From Acidimicrobiia bacterium (GTDB taxonomy: Bacteria; Actinomycetota; Acidimicrobiia; IMCC26256; PALSA-610), in NCBI GenBank assembly GCA_036271555.1, contig DATBAK010000001.1, positions 1-64,000 on the forward strand: a stretch of DNA of 64,000 nt, in the 5' to 3' direction. The first letter of the stretch is position 1. Every line of letters begins with the position of its first letter. Shown here piece after piece: positions 50,442 to 58,075 of this stretch. The translations under genes were made by a program, and so were the position numbers. The notes beneath the pieces are model-generated. The model had not been told where the DNA came from, made no database searches, and worked only from the letters and a program-made list of their open reading frames with translations.

Positions 50442-51343
50442 GCGATCGCTTCCTCGTCGAGCAGCGCGCGTCCGCCGGCGCCGTCGAGCAGCGCGACCGC
50501 GGCGGCGCGACCGGTCGCCTCGGGCTCGGTGCCGCGCGCGTGCGCGCGCACGACCCGCACACCGTCGAGCGACGCGAGCAGCACGCGCAGTGCGAGCTCG
50601 CCGTCGTCGATGTGCGCGAGCGCGCCGACCGGCAGGTCACACCCACCTCCGAGCTCGGCGAGGAACGCGCGCTCGGCCCGCACGCAGCGGTGCACGGTGG
50701 CGTCGTCGATCGCGGCCAGGATCTTGTGCGTCGTCTCGTCGTCGGCGCGGCACTCGACCGCGAGCGCGCCCTGCGCGACCTGCGGCAGCAAGACCTCGGG
50801 TTCGAGCACCTCGGCCGCCTCGTCGGCGCGCCCGAGCCGGTCGAGCGCGGCCGCCGCGACCACGACGGCGTCGACCGGATCGTCGCGGTCGTGCACGCGC
50901 GCGAGCCGGGTGTCGAGGTTGCCGCGCAGCCCGGTGAACTGGAGGTCGGGACGCAGCGACGCGAGCTGCGCGCGCCGTCGCACCGAACCGGTCGCGACGC
51001 GACCGCCGGTCGGGAGTCCGTCGAGGCTGCAACCGACGAGCGCGTCGCGCGGGTCGGCCCGCTCGGGCACGGCCGCGAGCACGAGGCCGGCCTCGGTCGT
51101 CGACGGCAGGTCCTTCGCCGAGTGCACCGCGAGATCCGCGCGCCCGTCGAGCACCGCCTGCTCGACCTCCTTCACGAACACGCCTTGACCGCCGAGCCGG
51201 TGGATCTCGACGTCGCGGCGCTCGTCACCCTTCGTCGACACGATGACGAGCTCGGCGTCCACGCCGAGCAGCGCCGCCACCCGCTCCGCCTGCCATCTCG
51301 CCAGCACGCTGCCCCTGGTTGCAATCCGCAGCGGTGCCACCAT
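50438..51343 (-). CDS. hemC: Porphobilinogen deaminase (hydroxymethylbilane synthase)
   Basis: 301 residues. IATRGSVLARWQAERVAALLG is the substrate-site N-terminus, DLAVHSAKDLPS the catalytic Asp segment, and GGGCDLPVGA holds the Cys that binds the dipyrromethane cofactor. It joins four porphobilinogens. A REP-containing gap of 160 bases separates it from hemA, but the genes are on one strand. Confidence 0.96.
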   Translation of the reverse strand: MVAPLRIATRGSVLARWQAERVAALLGVDAELVIVSTKGDERRDVEIHRLGGQGVFVKEVEQAVLDGRADLAVHSAKDLPSTTEAGLVLAAVPERADPRDALVGCSLDGLPTGGRVATGSVRRRAQLASLRPDLQFTGLRGNLDTRLARVHDRDDPVDAVVVAAAALDRLGRADEAAEVLEPEVLLPQVAQGALAVECRADDETTHKILAAIDDATVHRCVRAERAFLAELGGGCDLPVGALAHIDDGELALRVLLASLDGVRVVRAHARGTEPEATGRAAAVALLDGAGGRALLDEEAIA

Positions 51344-51382
51344 CAGCCGCGCACGAGGCGGAGGCGACCACGAGAACCGTGA

Positions 51383-51503
51383 CCGGCACGAGCGGCGAGC
51401 GAAGCGAGCGAGCGACCCCGCCCAGTCCCGTCCCGCGGCACGGAGCGGCGAGCGGCCCCGCCAGGGCGGCGGCGGGAAACCCGCCGCCGAGCGAGCGCGA
51501 CCA
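51383..51503 (-). repeat. REP-like composite between hemA and hemC
   Basis: Right after the hemA stop, GGTCGCGCTCGCTCGG (51488-51503) begins a composite like that at 39254-39332, with a second GCGAAGCGAGCG block at 51395-51410. A perfect hairpin, GGCGGCGGG-AAA-CCCGCCGCC (51468-51488), is embedded. It could modulate the level of downstream hem genes. Confidence 0.65.
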
Positions 51504-52769
51504 TCAGCTCGGGAGGTCGAAGAGTGCGGCCAGCGCGTCGGCGTAGGCGGCGCCCTGGTCGGTGCCCGCGGTCGCCTTGAGCCGCACCGTCGGCTCGTGC
51601 AACAGCTTGTTCACGATGCCCTGCGCGAGCGCTTCGACGTCGGCACGCGTCGCGTCGTCGAGCTTCGCGAAGCGCGCCGCGAAGCGCGCGAGCTCGTGCT
51701 CGCGGACTTCATCGCCCATCTCGCGCAGCGCGACCACGAGCGGCACGGCCTGCCGTGCGTCGCGCGCGGCGCGGTAGCGCTCGAGCTCTTCGTTGAGGAT
51801 CTCGCGCGCCTTGCCGATCTCGGCGCGCCGGCGCTCGGTGGAGCGGCGCGCGAAGTCCTTCAGGTCGTCGATGTCGAGCAGCCGGACGCCGTCGATGAGG
51901 CCGACGCCCGGATCGATGTCGCGCGGCATGGCGACGTCGACGATCAACAACGGGCGATCGGTGCGACCAACGACGGCGGCCTCGACCGCGCCGCGCTCGA
52001 CGAGCACGTCGCTCGACCCCGTCGACGCGAGCACGAGGTCGGCCTGCGCGAGCTCCGCGGGCAGCGCGTCGAGCTCGACCGCGCGGCCGCCGACCCGCGC
52101 CGCGAGGTCTTCACCGTGATCGAGTGTGCGGTTCGCGACGCAGATGCCGGCAACGCCGCGGTTCGCCAGCGCGACGGCCATGCCGTCGGCCATCTCGCCC
52201 GCGCCGATCACGAGCACGCGGCAGCCCTCGAGCCCGCCGAGGTGCTCGGCCGCGACCGCGACCGCGGCCGACGAGATCGACACCGGATGCCGGCCGATCT
52301 GGGTCTCGGTGCGCACGCGCTTGCCCGATTCGACCGCGTGCCGGAACACGCCCGCGAGCAGGTGGCCCGCGGTCTCTTCCTGCTGGGCCGCGAGCCACGC
52401 GCTGCGGACCTGCCCGAGGATCTCGCTCTCGCCGACGATCATCGAATCGAGGCCCGCCGCGACGGAGAAGAGGTGCGCGGTCGCGGCGTCGTCGACGTAG
52501 GTGTAGAGGTGATCGGAGAGCTCGTCGGGATCCGCGCCCGAGACCTCGGCGAGGAAGTCGCGCACGTCGCCCACCGCGGGGTGGAAGCGGGTGCAGCGCG
52601 CGTAGACCTCGGTGCGGTTGCACGTCGAGAGCACGACCGCCTCCGCGAGATGCTCGCGAGCGGCGATGTCGTGAAGGGATTTGGAGAGTCGCGACGCCGG
52701 GACGCTGACCCGTTCGAGCACCCCGACCGGGACCGTCCGGTGGTTGAGACCGACGACGATCAGAGACAC
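51504..52769 (-). CDS. hemA: Glutamyl-tRNA reductase
   Basis: 421 residues. VVLSTCNRTEVYAR contains the catalytic Cys, and GLDSMIVGESEILGQVRSAW and GCRVLVIGAGEMADGMAVAL (NADPH site) follow. It makes glutamate-1-semialdehyde from glutamyl-tRNA, the committed haem step. The GTG at 52769 lies within the end of the upstream gene (10-base overlap). Its position after rex suggests redox control of tetrapyrrole entry. Confidence 0.96.
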   Translation of the reverse strand: MSLIVVGLNHRTVPVGVLERVSVPASRLSKSLHDIAAREHLAEAVVLSTCNRTEVYARCTRFHPAVGDVRDFLAEVSGADPDELSDHLYTYVDDAATAHLFSVAAGLDSMIVGESEILGQVRSAWLAAQQEETAGHLLAGVFRHAVESGKRVRTETQIGRHPVSISSAAVAVAAEHLGGLEGCRVLVIGAGEMADGMAVALANRGVAGICVANRTLDHGEDLAARVGGRAVELDALPAELAQADLVLASTGSSDVLVERGAVEAAVVGRTDRPLLIVDVAMPRDIDPGVGLIDGVRLLDIDDLKDFARRSTERRRAEIGKAREILNEELERYRAARDARQAVPLVVALREMGDEVREHELARFAARFAKLDDATRADVEALAQGIVNKLLHEPTVRLKATAGTDQGAAYADALAALFDLPS

Positions 52770-53404
52770 GTGCGGAGCAACTCCTTCGCCTCGTCGATTC
52801 GTCCCGACCTGACGAGGTCGAGGATGCCGGACTCGAAGGCGCGTTGCCAATCGGCGTCCTCCGAGCTCGCGCCGGTCGCGCGCAGCGCCTCCCGGTGCTC
52901 GGAGAGGAGGTCGAGCAGGGTCGCGTACTCGGGCCCGAGCTCGGTCCGGGCCCGCCGCTTCAGCCAGGTCGCGAGCGCGGGACTGCGACCCCCCGTCCCG
53001 ATCGCGACGACGACGTCGGCCTGGCGAACCACTGACAACAGCGTAAAGGAGCAGTGCGCGGGATCGTCCGCGGAGTTCACGAACACCCGACGCGCGTCCC
53101 CCGCGGCCTTCACCGCGGCGTTCACGGCGGCGTCGGGGGTCGCGGTGACCGCGAGCCACACACCGTCGAGGTCGGCATCGTCGAAGCGACGCTCGTGCAA
53201 CGTGAGCCGGCCCTCCTCGTGCCAGGCCCGGATCTCGTCGCCCACAGCGGGCGCCACCACGATCACGACCGCGCCCAGCTCGAGGAGCGGCTCGATCTTG
53301 CGGGCCGCGATACGCCCCGCGCCGACGACGACCACCGGCCGGTCGCGTACGAGCAGGTTCACCGGCCAGCCGGCGAGCCCCGGACGGCCCGGGGTCTCGC
53401 TCAC
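52760..53404 (-). CDS. Precorrin-2 dehydrogenase / sirohydrochlorin ferrochelatase-like (CysG N-terminal domain, Met8 type)
   Basis: 214 residues. RPVVVVGAGRIAARKIEPLLELGAVVIVVAP is the NAD-binding fold; VFVNSADDPAHCSF and VVAIGTGGRSPALATWLKRR are the conserved family blocks. It oxidises precorrin-2 to sirohydrochlorin on the siroheme branch, alongside the CobA activity encoded downstream. The GTG start overlaps rex by four bases (GTGA). The separate ferrochelatase activity of Met8 is not certain here. Confidence 0.9.
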   Translation of the reverse strand: MSETPGRPGLAGWPVNLLVRDRPVVVVGAGRIAARKIEPLLELGAVVIVVAPAVGDEIRAWHEEGRLTLHERRFDDADLDGVWLAVTATPDAAVNAAVKAAGDARRVFVNSADDPAHCSFTLLSVVRQADVVVAIGTGGRSPALATWLKRRARTELGPEYATLLDLLSEHREALRATGASSEDADWQRAFESGILDLVRSGRIDEAKELLRTCL

Positions 53405-54081
53405 CGCGCGACCTCGCGCGGCGCGGCCGCGGCGGGCGTGGCTGCGGTGAGGCGACGTTGGTAGAACGAGAGGATCTGCAGCTCGGTCGCGAGGTCGACC
53501 TTGCGGAGCGACACGTGCGCCGGAACCGTGATGACCGCGGGCGCGAAGTTCAGGATCGACCGGACGCCCGCATCCACGAGCCGGTCGGCGACCTCCTGCG
53601 CGGCGGCCGCGGGCGTGGCGACGATGCCGATCGCGATGGCGCTTTCGTCGACGACGCGGACGAGCTCGTCGAGGTCGTCGACCACCATGCCGCCGATGTG
53701 GCGCCCGATCTTGTCGGGGTCGGAGTCGACGAGTGCGGTGACGCGGAAGCCCCGGGCGCCGAAGCCCCGATAGTTCGCGAGCGCGGCGCCGAGGTTGCCG
53801 ACGCCGACGATGACGACGGGCCAGTCCTCGGTGAGCCCGAGCTCGCGGGAGATCTCGTGGAGCAGGTACTGCACCTCGTAGCCGACGCCCCGGGTGCCGT
53901 AGGAGCCGAGATAGCTGAGGTCCTTGCGCACCTTGGCCGCGTTCACGCCGGCGAGCTCCGCGAGCCGCTCCGAGGAGACGGTTCCGACATCCTTGTCGGC
54001 GACCTCGAGGAGTGCCCGGTAGTAGAGCGGCAGACGGGCGACCGTCGCCTCGGGGATACGCCGCCGGGAGGGAACGGCCAC
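53401..54081 (-). CDS. rex: Redox-sensing transcriptional repressor Rex
   Basis: 226 residues. An N-terminal winged helix (RIPEATVARLPLYYRALLEV through ELAGVNAAKVRKDLSYLG) and a Rossmann domain (VVIVGVGNLGAALANY, NAD(H)-binding GxGxxG) with a C-terminal swapped helix. Rex senses the NADH/NAD+ ratio and represses respiratory genes when NADH is low. I use GTG 54081, with AGGGAG six bases upstream; a TTG at 54132 lies ahead of the predicted transcription start. First gene of the haem operon. Confidence 0.95.
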   Translation of the reverse strand: MAVPSRRRIPEATVARLPLYYRALLEVADKDVGTVSSERLAELAGVNAAKVRKDLSYLGSYGTRGVGYEVQYLLHEISRELGLTEDWPVVIVGVGNLGAALANYRGFGARGFRVTALVDSDPDKIGRHIGGMVVDDLDELVRVVDESAIAIGIVATPAAAAQEVADRLVDAGVRSILNFAPAVITVPAHVSLRKVDLATELQILSFYQRRLTAATPAAAAPREVAR

Positions 54082-54131
54082 GAGTTGCTCCCTGATCGAG
54101 GTGGTCGAGGTCCGTTGGGCGGTACCCCGCA

Positions 54132-54160
54132 AGCGTACGACCTTGTGACCGGATTCTCAA
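54132..54160 (-). promoter_or_regulatory. Predicted rex promoter
   Basis: TTGAGA (54155-54160) and TACGCT (54132-54137) are separated by exactly 17 bases on the minus strand. The predicted start is near 54125, about 45 bases ahead of the rex GTG. The -35 box and most of the spacer are covered by the Rex box. Confidence 0.65.
54143..54160. promoter_or_regulatory. Rex operator (TTGTGACCGGATTCTCAA)
   Basis: An inverted repeat TTGTGA-N6-TCTCAA that differs from the Rex consensus TTGTGA-N6-TCACAA at one base. It overlaps the rex promoter and lies 28 bases ahead of the divergent membrane-protein gene, so Rex probably represses itself and possibly that gene. Confidence 0.7.
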
Positions 54161-54187
54161 AGTCGGAGCGGTAGCGTTGCGGACGAA

Positions 54188-54913
54188 ATGGTGGCCGGCC
54201 TCGCCTTCCTCGCAACCGCGATCGCCACGGTGTTCGCGCAGGCCACCGGGGTGCGCTTCACGCGCAAGCGCAAGCCCCACGAGCGGGCCTGGACGATCGC
54301 CCTCGCGCTGTTCGCGCTCGCCTCCGCCGCGCTCGCGACGGGCGCCTCGACGGGCTGGGACAAGGGGACGTTCCGGGTCTTCTATCTCCTCGGCGCGGTG
54401 CTCTGCGTGCCCTGGCTCGCGCTCGGCACGATCTACCTGCTCGCCGGCCTGACGGTCGCCCGGCGCACCGAGACCGCGCTCATCCTGTTCACCGGGTTCG
54501 CGATCGGCGTGATGCTGAGCGCGCCGATCCACGGCCCGATCGCGCCCGACGGCGGCATCCCCGTCGGGAAGGACCACTTCGGCGTGCTGCCGCGCGTGCT
54601 CGCAGGAGTGTCGAGCGGCGTGGGCGCGACGGTGATCCTCGTCGGCGCGGTGTGGTCGGCGATCCGATTCGCGCGCTCGCACGCGGAAGGGTCGTCGCGA
54701 CTCGCAGCCGGCAACGGGCTCATCGCGCTCGGCACCCTCGTGCTCTCGAGTGGTGGGCTCGTGCAGGGCGCGGTCGGCAAGGACGAGGCGTTCGCGCTCA
54801 CGCTCGCGACCGGGATCGCGGTGATCTACGCGGGGTTCGCGGTCGCGTCGTCGGTCGCGCGTCCCGCGAGCTCGCGCAGCGCGCGCCGCGGCACCTTGCC
54901 CGCGAAGCTGTGA
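54188..54913 (+). CDS. Seven-helix membrane protein, function unknown
   Basis: 241 residues with about seven hydrophobic helices (for example GLAFLATAIATVFAQATG, AWTIALALFALASAALATG, FALTLATGIAVIYAGFAVAS). I recognise no family. It is divergent from rex, with the Rex box between, so redox control is plausible. The last 88 bases overlap the convergent acyl-CoA ligase gene, and its tail (ASSRSARRGTLPAKL) is basic and probably unstructured. The start is ATG 54188, without an obvious ribosome-binding site. Confidence 0.65.
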   Translation: MVAGLAFLATAIATVFAQATGVRFTRKRKPHERAWTIALALFALASAALATGASTGWDKGTFRVFYLLGAVLCVPWLALGTIYLLAGLTVARRTETALILFTGFAIGVMLSAPIHGPIAPDGGIPVGKDHFGVLPRVLAGVSSGVGATVILVGAVWSAIRFARSHAEGSSRLAAGNGLIALGTLVLSSGGLVQGAVGKDEAFALTLATGIAVIYAGFAVASSVARPASSRSARRGTLPAKL

Positions 54914-56355
54914 GGGAGCGCGTCGACGAAGTCGATGCGCGTCGGCAGCTTGTAGCGCGCGAGTCGCTTGCGCAGGTGCGCGGTGAGTTGCGTCGCGGTC
55001 GGACGCGCGCCCGCGCACGGCACGACGAACGCGACGACGGCCTCGCCCGAGCGCGCGTCGGGCACGCCGACGACGGCGGCCTCGGCAACGTCGGGATGCT
55101 CGACGAGCGCCTCCTCGACCTCGGCCGGGTACACGTTGAATCCCGAGACGATGATCAGGTCCTTGGCGCGATCGACGAGCCGTAACCAACCGTCGTCGTC
55201 GGTCACCGCGAGATCGCCGGTGTGCAGCCAGCCCTGTTCGTCGACGACGCGCGCGCTCGCGTCGGGATCGTTCCAGTACCCCGCGAACACATTGGGTCCG
55301 CGCACCCAGATCTCGCCGGGATCACCGGCGAGCACGTCGGATCCGTCGACATCCTTCAGCGCGACCTCGACGCCCGGCAGCGGCGGTCCGATCGAACCCG
55401 CGCGCGCGGTCGTTCCGATCGCCGACGTCGTGACGATCGGCGACGCTTCGGTGAGGCCGTAGCCCTCGTGCACGTCGACGCCGAAACGCACGCGCATCGC
55501 GTCGGCGGTGTCGACGGCGAGCGCGGCCGCGCCCGAGACCGCGAGTCGCACGCTCGCAAACGAATCGCGCGGTGCTCGATCGTCGGAGAGATCCAGCCAC
55601 GCGCCGAACACCGCGGGTACGCCCGCGACGACGGTGACCCGTCCGTCGCGTACGCGCGCGAGTGAGCCCGCGGGATCGAAGCGCTCGATCAGAACGAGCG
55701 ACGCGCCCGCCGCGAGCGTGAGCCCGAGCACGACGTTCAGACCGAAGACGTGGAAGAAAGGCAGCAGACCGAGGCCGATGTCGTCGGCGCGCAACGCGAG
55801 CCCGGGGTGGTGCTGCACCTGCTCGAGGTTCGCGCCGAGCGATCCGTGCGTGAGGATCGCGGGCTTCGGCGCGCCCGCGGTGCCGGACGTGAACAGCAGC
55901 ACCGCGGGATCGCTAGGTTGCACTGTCGCGATCGCGGCGGGCGGCAGCTCGAGGTTCGCGGTCGCGACGATGCCCTGCGCGTCGAGCGCGACGACGTCGC
56001 GGTCGGCGAGACCGGGATGCGCGCGATGCGGCTCGGACGCGAGCACGAGGCCCGCGCCGACGGTCGCGAGCGCGCGACCGAGCTCACCGGCGGGCGCGCT
56101 CGGATCGAGCGGGACTGCGATGAGCCCGGCGCGCAGCACCGCGAGGTACGCGACGACGAAGGCGACGCTGTTGCCCGCGACCAGCGCGACGCGGGTGCCG
56201 GGCTCGAGGCCGCCGAGGGCCAGCGTCGCGAGGCGGGCGGAGCGGCCGTCGAGGTCGCCGTAGGTGACGATGCCCTGCCGGCCGTCATCCGTGCGCAGCG
56301 CCGGCGCCTTCGGCTCGGCGCCCGCACGCGCCAGCAGCACCGCCGCCAGGTTCAT
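54826..56355 (-). CDS. Acyl-CoA synthetase / long-chain fatty acid-CoA ligase (ANL superfamily)
   Basis: 509 residues. LLFTSGTAGAPKPAILTH is the ATP-binding motif, YGLTEASPIVTTSA the A5 segment, GWLHTGDLAVTDDDGW A7, and the catalytic Lys lies in the C-terminal FAGKVPRRALRE. It forms acyl-AMP and then acyl-CoA from a carboxylic acid; the chain length cannot be judged. ATG 56355 is chosen because MNLAAVLLARAG matches the family N-terminus. The stop lies within the convergent gene (88-base overlap). Confidence 0.88.
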   Translation of the reverse strand: MNLAAVLLARAGAEPKAPALRTDDGRQGIVTYGDLDGRSARLATLALGGLEPGTRVALVAGNSVAFVVAYLAVLRAGLIAVPLDPSAPAGELGRALATVGAGLVLASEPHRAHPGLADRDVVALDAQGIVATANLELPPAAIATVQPSDPAVLLFTSGTAGAPKPAILTHGSLGANLEQVQHHPGLALRADDIGLGLLPFFHVFGLNVVLGLTLAAGASLVLIERFDPAGSLARVRDGRVTVVAGVPAVFGAWLDLSDDRAPRDSFASVRLAVSGAAALAVDTADAMRVRFGVDVHEGYGLTEASPIVTTSAIGTTARAGSIGPPLPGVEVALKDVDGSDVLAGDPGEIWVRGPNVFAGYWNDPDASARVVDEQGWLHTGDLAVTDDDGWLRLVDRAKDLIIVSGFNVYPAEVEEALVEHPDVAEAAVVGVPDARSGEAVVAFVVPCAGARPTATQLTAHLRKRLARYKLPTRIDFVDALPHSFAGKVPRRALRELAGRATDDATANPA

Positions 56356-56741
56356 CCCCCGAATCGTACGGGGGCGCCTTCGATCTGATCGAGAAAAGTG
56401 ACGCCCTCGCGTCATCTCACTCGATCAGGTCCGCGAAGCCCCCGGGCAGTTCGCTCCCGTGCGACCGAAGAAGTGAGCGAAGCGGCTCAGTAACCAGGGT
56501 CCCGGCCGCGGGTGCGGACGTTTCTGGGGCGGGCTGGGAGGCATTGCACGAACATCGGCCTCTGCTAGCGCAGTACCGATCTGCCGTGCCGCCCACGCCC
56601 ACGAACCGGAACCCCGGATCTGAGTCCCCCTCTCAGGGGTGTAACCCAGATGTCGGCGCACGGACCGCGCGACTTGAGCGATCTTCACCACTCTCCGCGA
56701 TCTTTCCCCTGTCCGAAATGCCGGGCTTCAGGGGAGAAGGG
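56356..56741. ncRNA. 386-bp hairpin-rich non-coding region (candidate structured RNA)
   Basis: No gene is convincing here. Five stem-loops can be drawn: 56385-56428 (CTGATCGAG/CTCGATCAG with inner TGACGC/GCGTCA), 56450-56481 (TTCGCTC/GAGCGAA), 56546-56589 (GCACG, ATCGG and CTGC nested with their complements), 56618-56651 (ATCTGAGT/ACCCAGAT with inner CCCCT/AGGGG) and 56705-56735. In the fourth, a pair that is A-C on the plus strand is a G-U on the minus strand, which favours a minus-strand transcript. No known riboswitch core was recognised. It could be the leader of the acyl-CoA ligase gene or an independent RNA. Confidence 0.35.
56705..56735 (-). terminator. Hairpin after the SAM hydrolase unit
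   Basis: TCCCCTG (56705-56711) pairs with CAGGGGA (56729-56735), seven bases after the stop of the 29-codon membrane frame. A GCCCGGC-type loop separates the arms; no U-run follows. Confidence 0.5.
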
Positions 56742-56831
56742 TCAATGGCCCTGGACGAAGAATTGGATCAGCGACGCCAGCAGGATCAAGACCAGGAGCC
56801 CCGCCAGCACGAACGCCGTGCCCCGCCTCAC
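56742..56831 (-). CDS. 29-residue single-helix membrane peptide
   Basis: GTG 56831 overlaps the stop of the SAM hydrolase gene (GTGA). The peptide starts VRRGTAFVLAGLLVLILLAS and continues as one hydrophobic helix ending FVQGH. The composition (basic start, about 20 hydrophobic residues) is that of a real membrane miniprotein, not of random high-GC frame. No homologue is known to me. A hairpin follows. Confidence 0.5.
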   Translation of the reverse strand: MRRGTAFVLAGLLVLILLASLIQFFVQGH

Positions 56832-57691
56832 GAGATCACCCCCGCGTCCGGCGCGCCGGCGCCCTCGGGCAGGAGCGTCACCGCGGTGCCGACGCCCATG
56901 TGGTGCCGCTCGGCCGCGCTCTGGCGGTCGAGCGCGAGGGCGAGCAGCCCGTACGAGTCGACGAGCACGACGAGCTCCGACGGCTTGGCGTCGGCGAACG
57001 TGCTGACCCACCGGACGCGTCCGGCGGTGTCGCCGACCCGGACCTCGAACCCGTCACCGGGACCGAGATCGTGTGCGCGGAGCAGATCGGCGTCGAGGTT
57101 CAGCTGGCAGTTGCCGAACCGGTCGACCCAGAGGACCTCGCCGACGAGCGCGCCGTCGTCGGCTTCGCTCGGCAGGGGCAGCATGCCGGGCACGAGGGAG
57201 GCGGCGTCGATGACGTCGCCGAGGTCGGTGATCGGCAGGCCGTCGGCGAGATACGCGGCCGCGGGCGCCATCACGTCGCGACCCGCGAACGTCTCGCTCG
57301 GCGCGTCGAGCCGATGCTCCTCGCTCGTGAGCGCGACGACGCGGCGGGGACCGCCCAGCATCGCGACCGCCGGCGCGAGCAAGCCGTTGTCGGGGCCGAC
57401 GAGATAGCCGTTCTCGACCTCGATCGCGATGCAGCGCCGCGCGGTGCCGACGCCCGGATCGACGATCGCGAGCACGACCCCTGCGGGCAGGTACTGCACC
57501 GCACGCGACAGCGTGAGCGCGCCGGCGCGGATGTCGAACGGGGGAACGTCGTGCGTGATGTCGACGATCGAGAGGTGCGGGGCGACGCCGAGCATCACGC
57601 CCTTGCACACGCCCACGAACTCGTCGCGCTGCCCGTAGTCGGACAGGAACGAGACGAACCGCAGCGGTTCGGATGGCGATGGATCGGACAC
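56828..57691 (-). CDS. SAM hydroxide adenosyltransferase / SAM hydrolase (DUF62 family)
   Basis: 287 residues. RFVSFLSDYGQRDEFVGVCKGVM, DITHDVPPFDIRAGALTLSRAVQYLP and GVVLAIVDPGVGTARRCIAIE are the family blocks shared with SalL/FlA chlorinase and fluorinase. VGPDNGLLAPA carries SAM-binding residues. The common members split SAM with water into adenosine and methionine. The halogenase-specific substitutions cannot be judged by eye, so hydrolase is the default. It ends in the 29-codon membrane frame. Confidence 0.9.
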   Translation of the reverse strand: MSDPSPSEPLRFVSFLSDYGQRDEFVGVCKGVMLGVAPHLSIVDITHDVPPFDIRAGALTLSRAVQYLPAGVVLAIVDPGVGTARRCIAIEVENGYLVGPDNGLLAPAVAMLGGPRRVVALTSEEHRLDAPSETFAGRDVMAPAAAYLADGLPITDLGDVIDAASLVPGMLPLPSEADDGALVGEVLWVDRFGNCQLNLDADLLRAHDLGPGDGFEVRVGDTAGRVRWVSTFADAKPSELVVLVDSYGLLALALDRQSAAERHHMGVGTAVTLLPEGAGAPDAGVIS

Positions 57692-57777
57692 GGCGTTCCT
57701 TCGACGCGCGCTCGGATCACCCGCGCCGCGGCGAAGGTATCGCGCGCGCCCCGAAGATCAGGCGTCGAGGAAGCGGG

Positions 57778-57972
57778 TCAGCCGGCTTGCGTGTAGCGCG
57801 ACGCGAGATAGGCGTCGACGTCGAGCTCGGACACCCGGAACGAGCGCCCCACGCGAACGGCCGGCAGATCGCCCGCCTTGATGAGCCGGTACACCGTCAT
57901 CGACGAGACCCGCATCAGATCTGCCACTTCTTGCACCGTCAAGAAGCGCGCCTTGCTCAGCCCCTGCGCCAC
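57778..57972 (-). CDS. Small MerR/excisionase-type DNA-binding protein (BldC-like)
   Basis: 64 residues. FLTVQEVADLMRVSSMTVYRLIKAGDLPAVRVGRSFRVSELDVDAYL is a winged helix-turn-helix of the excisionase family (helix-turn-helix at residues about 11-35, wing VGRSFRV). This short type occurs next to proC in many actinobacteria and is related to BldC, which controls development. No integrase or attachment site is nearby, so phage excision is not indicated. It lies 103 bases after the proC start and may be transcribed alone. Confidence 0.85.
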   Translation of the reverse strand: MAQGLSKARFLTVQEVADLMRVSSMTVYRLIKAGDLPAVRVGRSFRVSELDVDAYLASRYTQAG

Positions 57973-58075
57973 GCGGAATCTCCCTACTCCGACCGCTCGG
58001 GAGACCTTACGCCGGGTGGCACATGTTGTCGAGTGTGGCCAGGGTCATCCAGCTTTGGGCGGTTTCGCGCGCCCG

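Noticed and set aside
54082-54132. TTG at 54132 as the start of Rex
   Set aside because: It would lie ahead of the predicted transcription start, whereas GTG 54081 has a good ribosome-binding site.
56425-56691. An 88-codon minus-strand frame in the hairpin region
   Set aside because: No domain, no convincing ribosome-binding site, and it covers several strong hairpins; more likely non-coding.
56356-56741. Known riboswitch (SAM, cobalamin, c-di-AMP or c-di-GMP) or SRP/RNase P/tmRNA
   Set aside because: I looked for the conserved cores on both strands and did not find them.
57778-57972. Prophage excisionase
   Set aside because: No integrase, attachment site or phage gene is nearby, and the gene sits beside proC, as in many actinobacteria.
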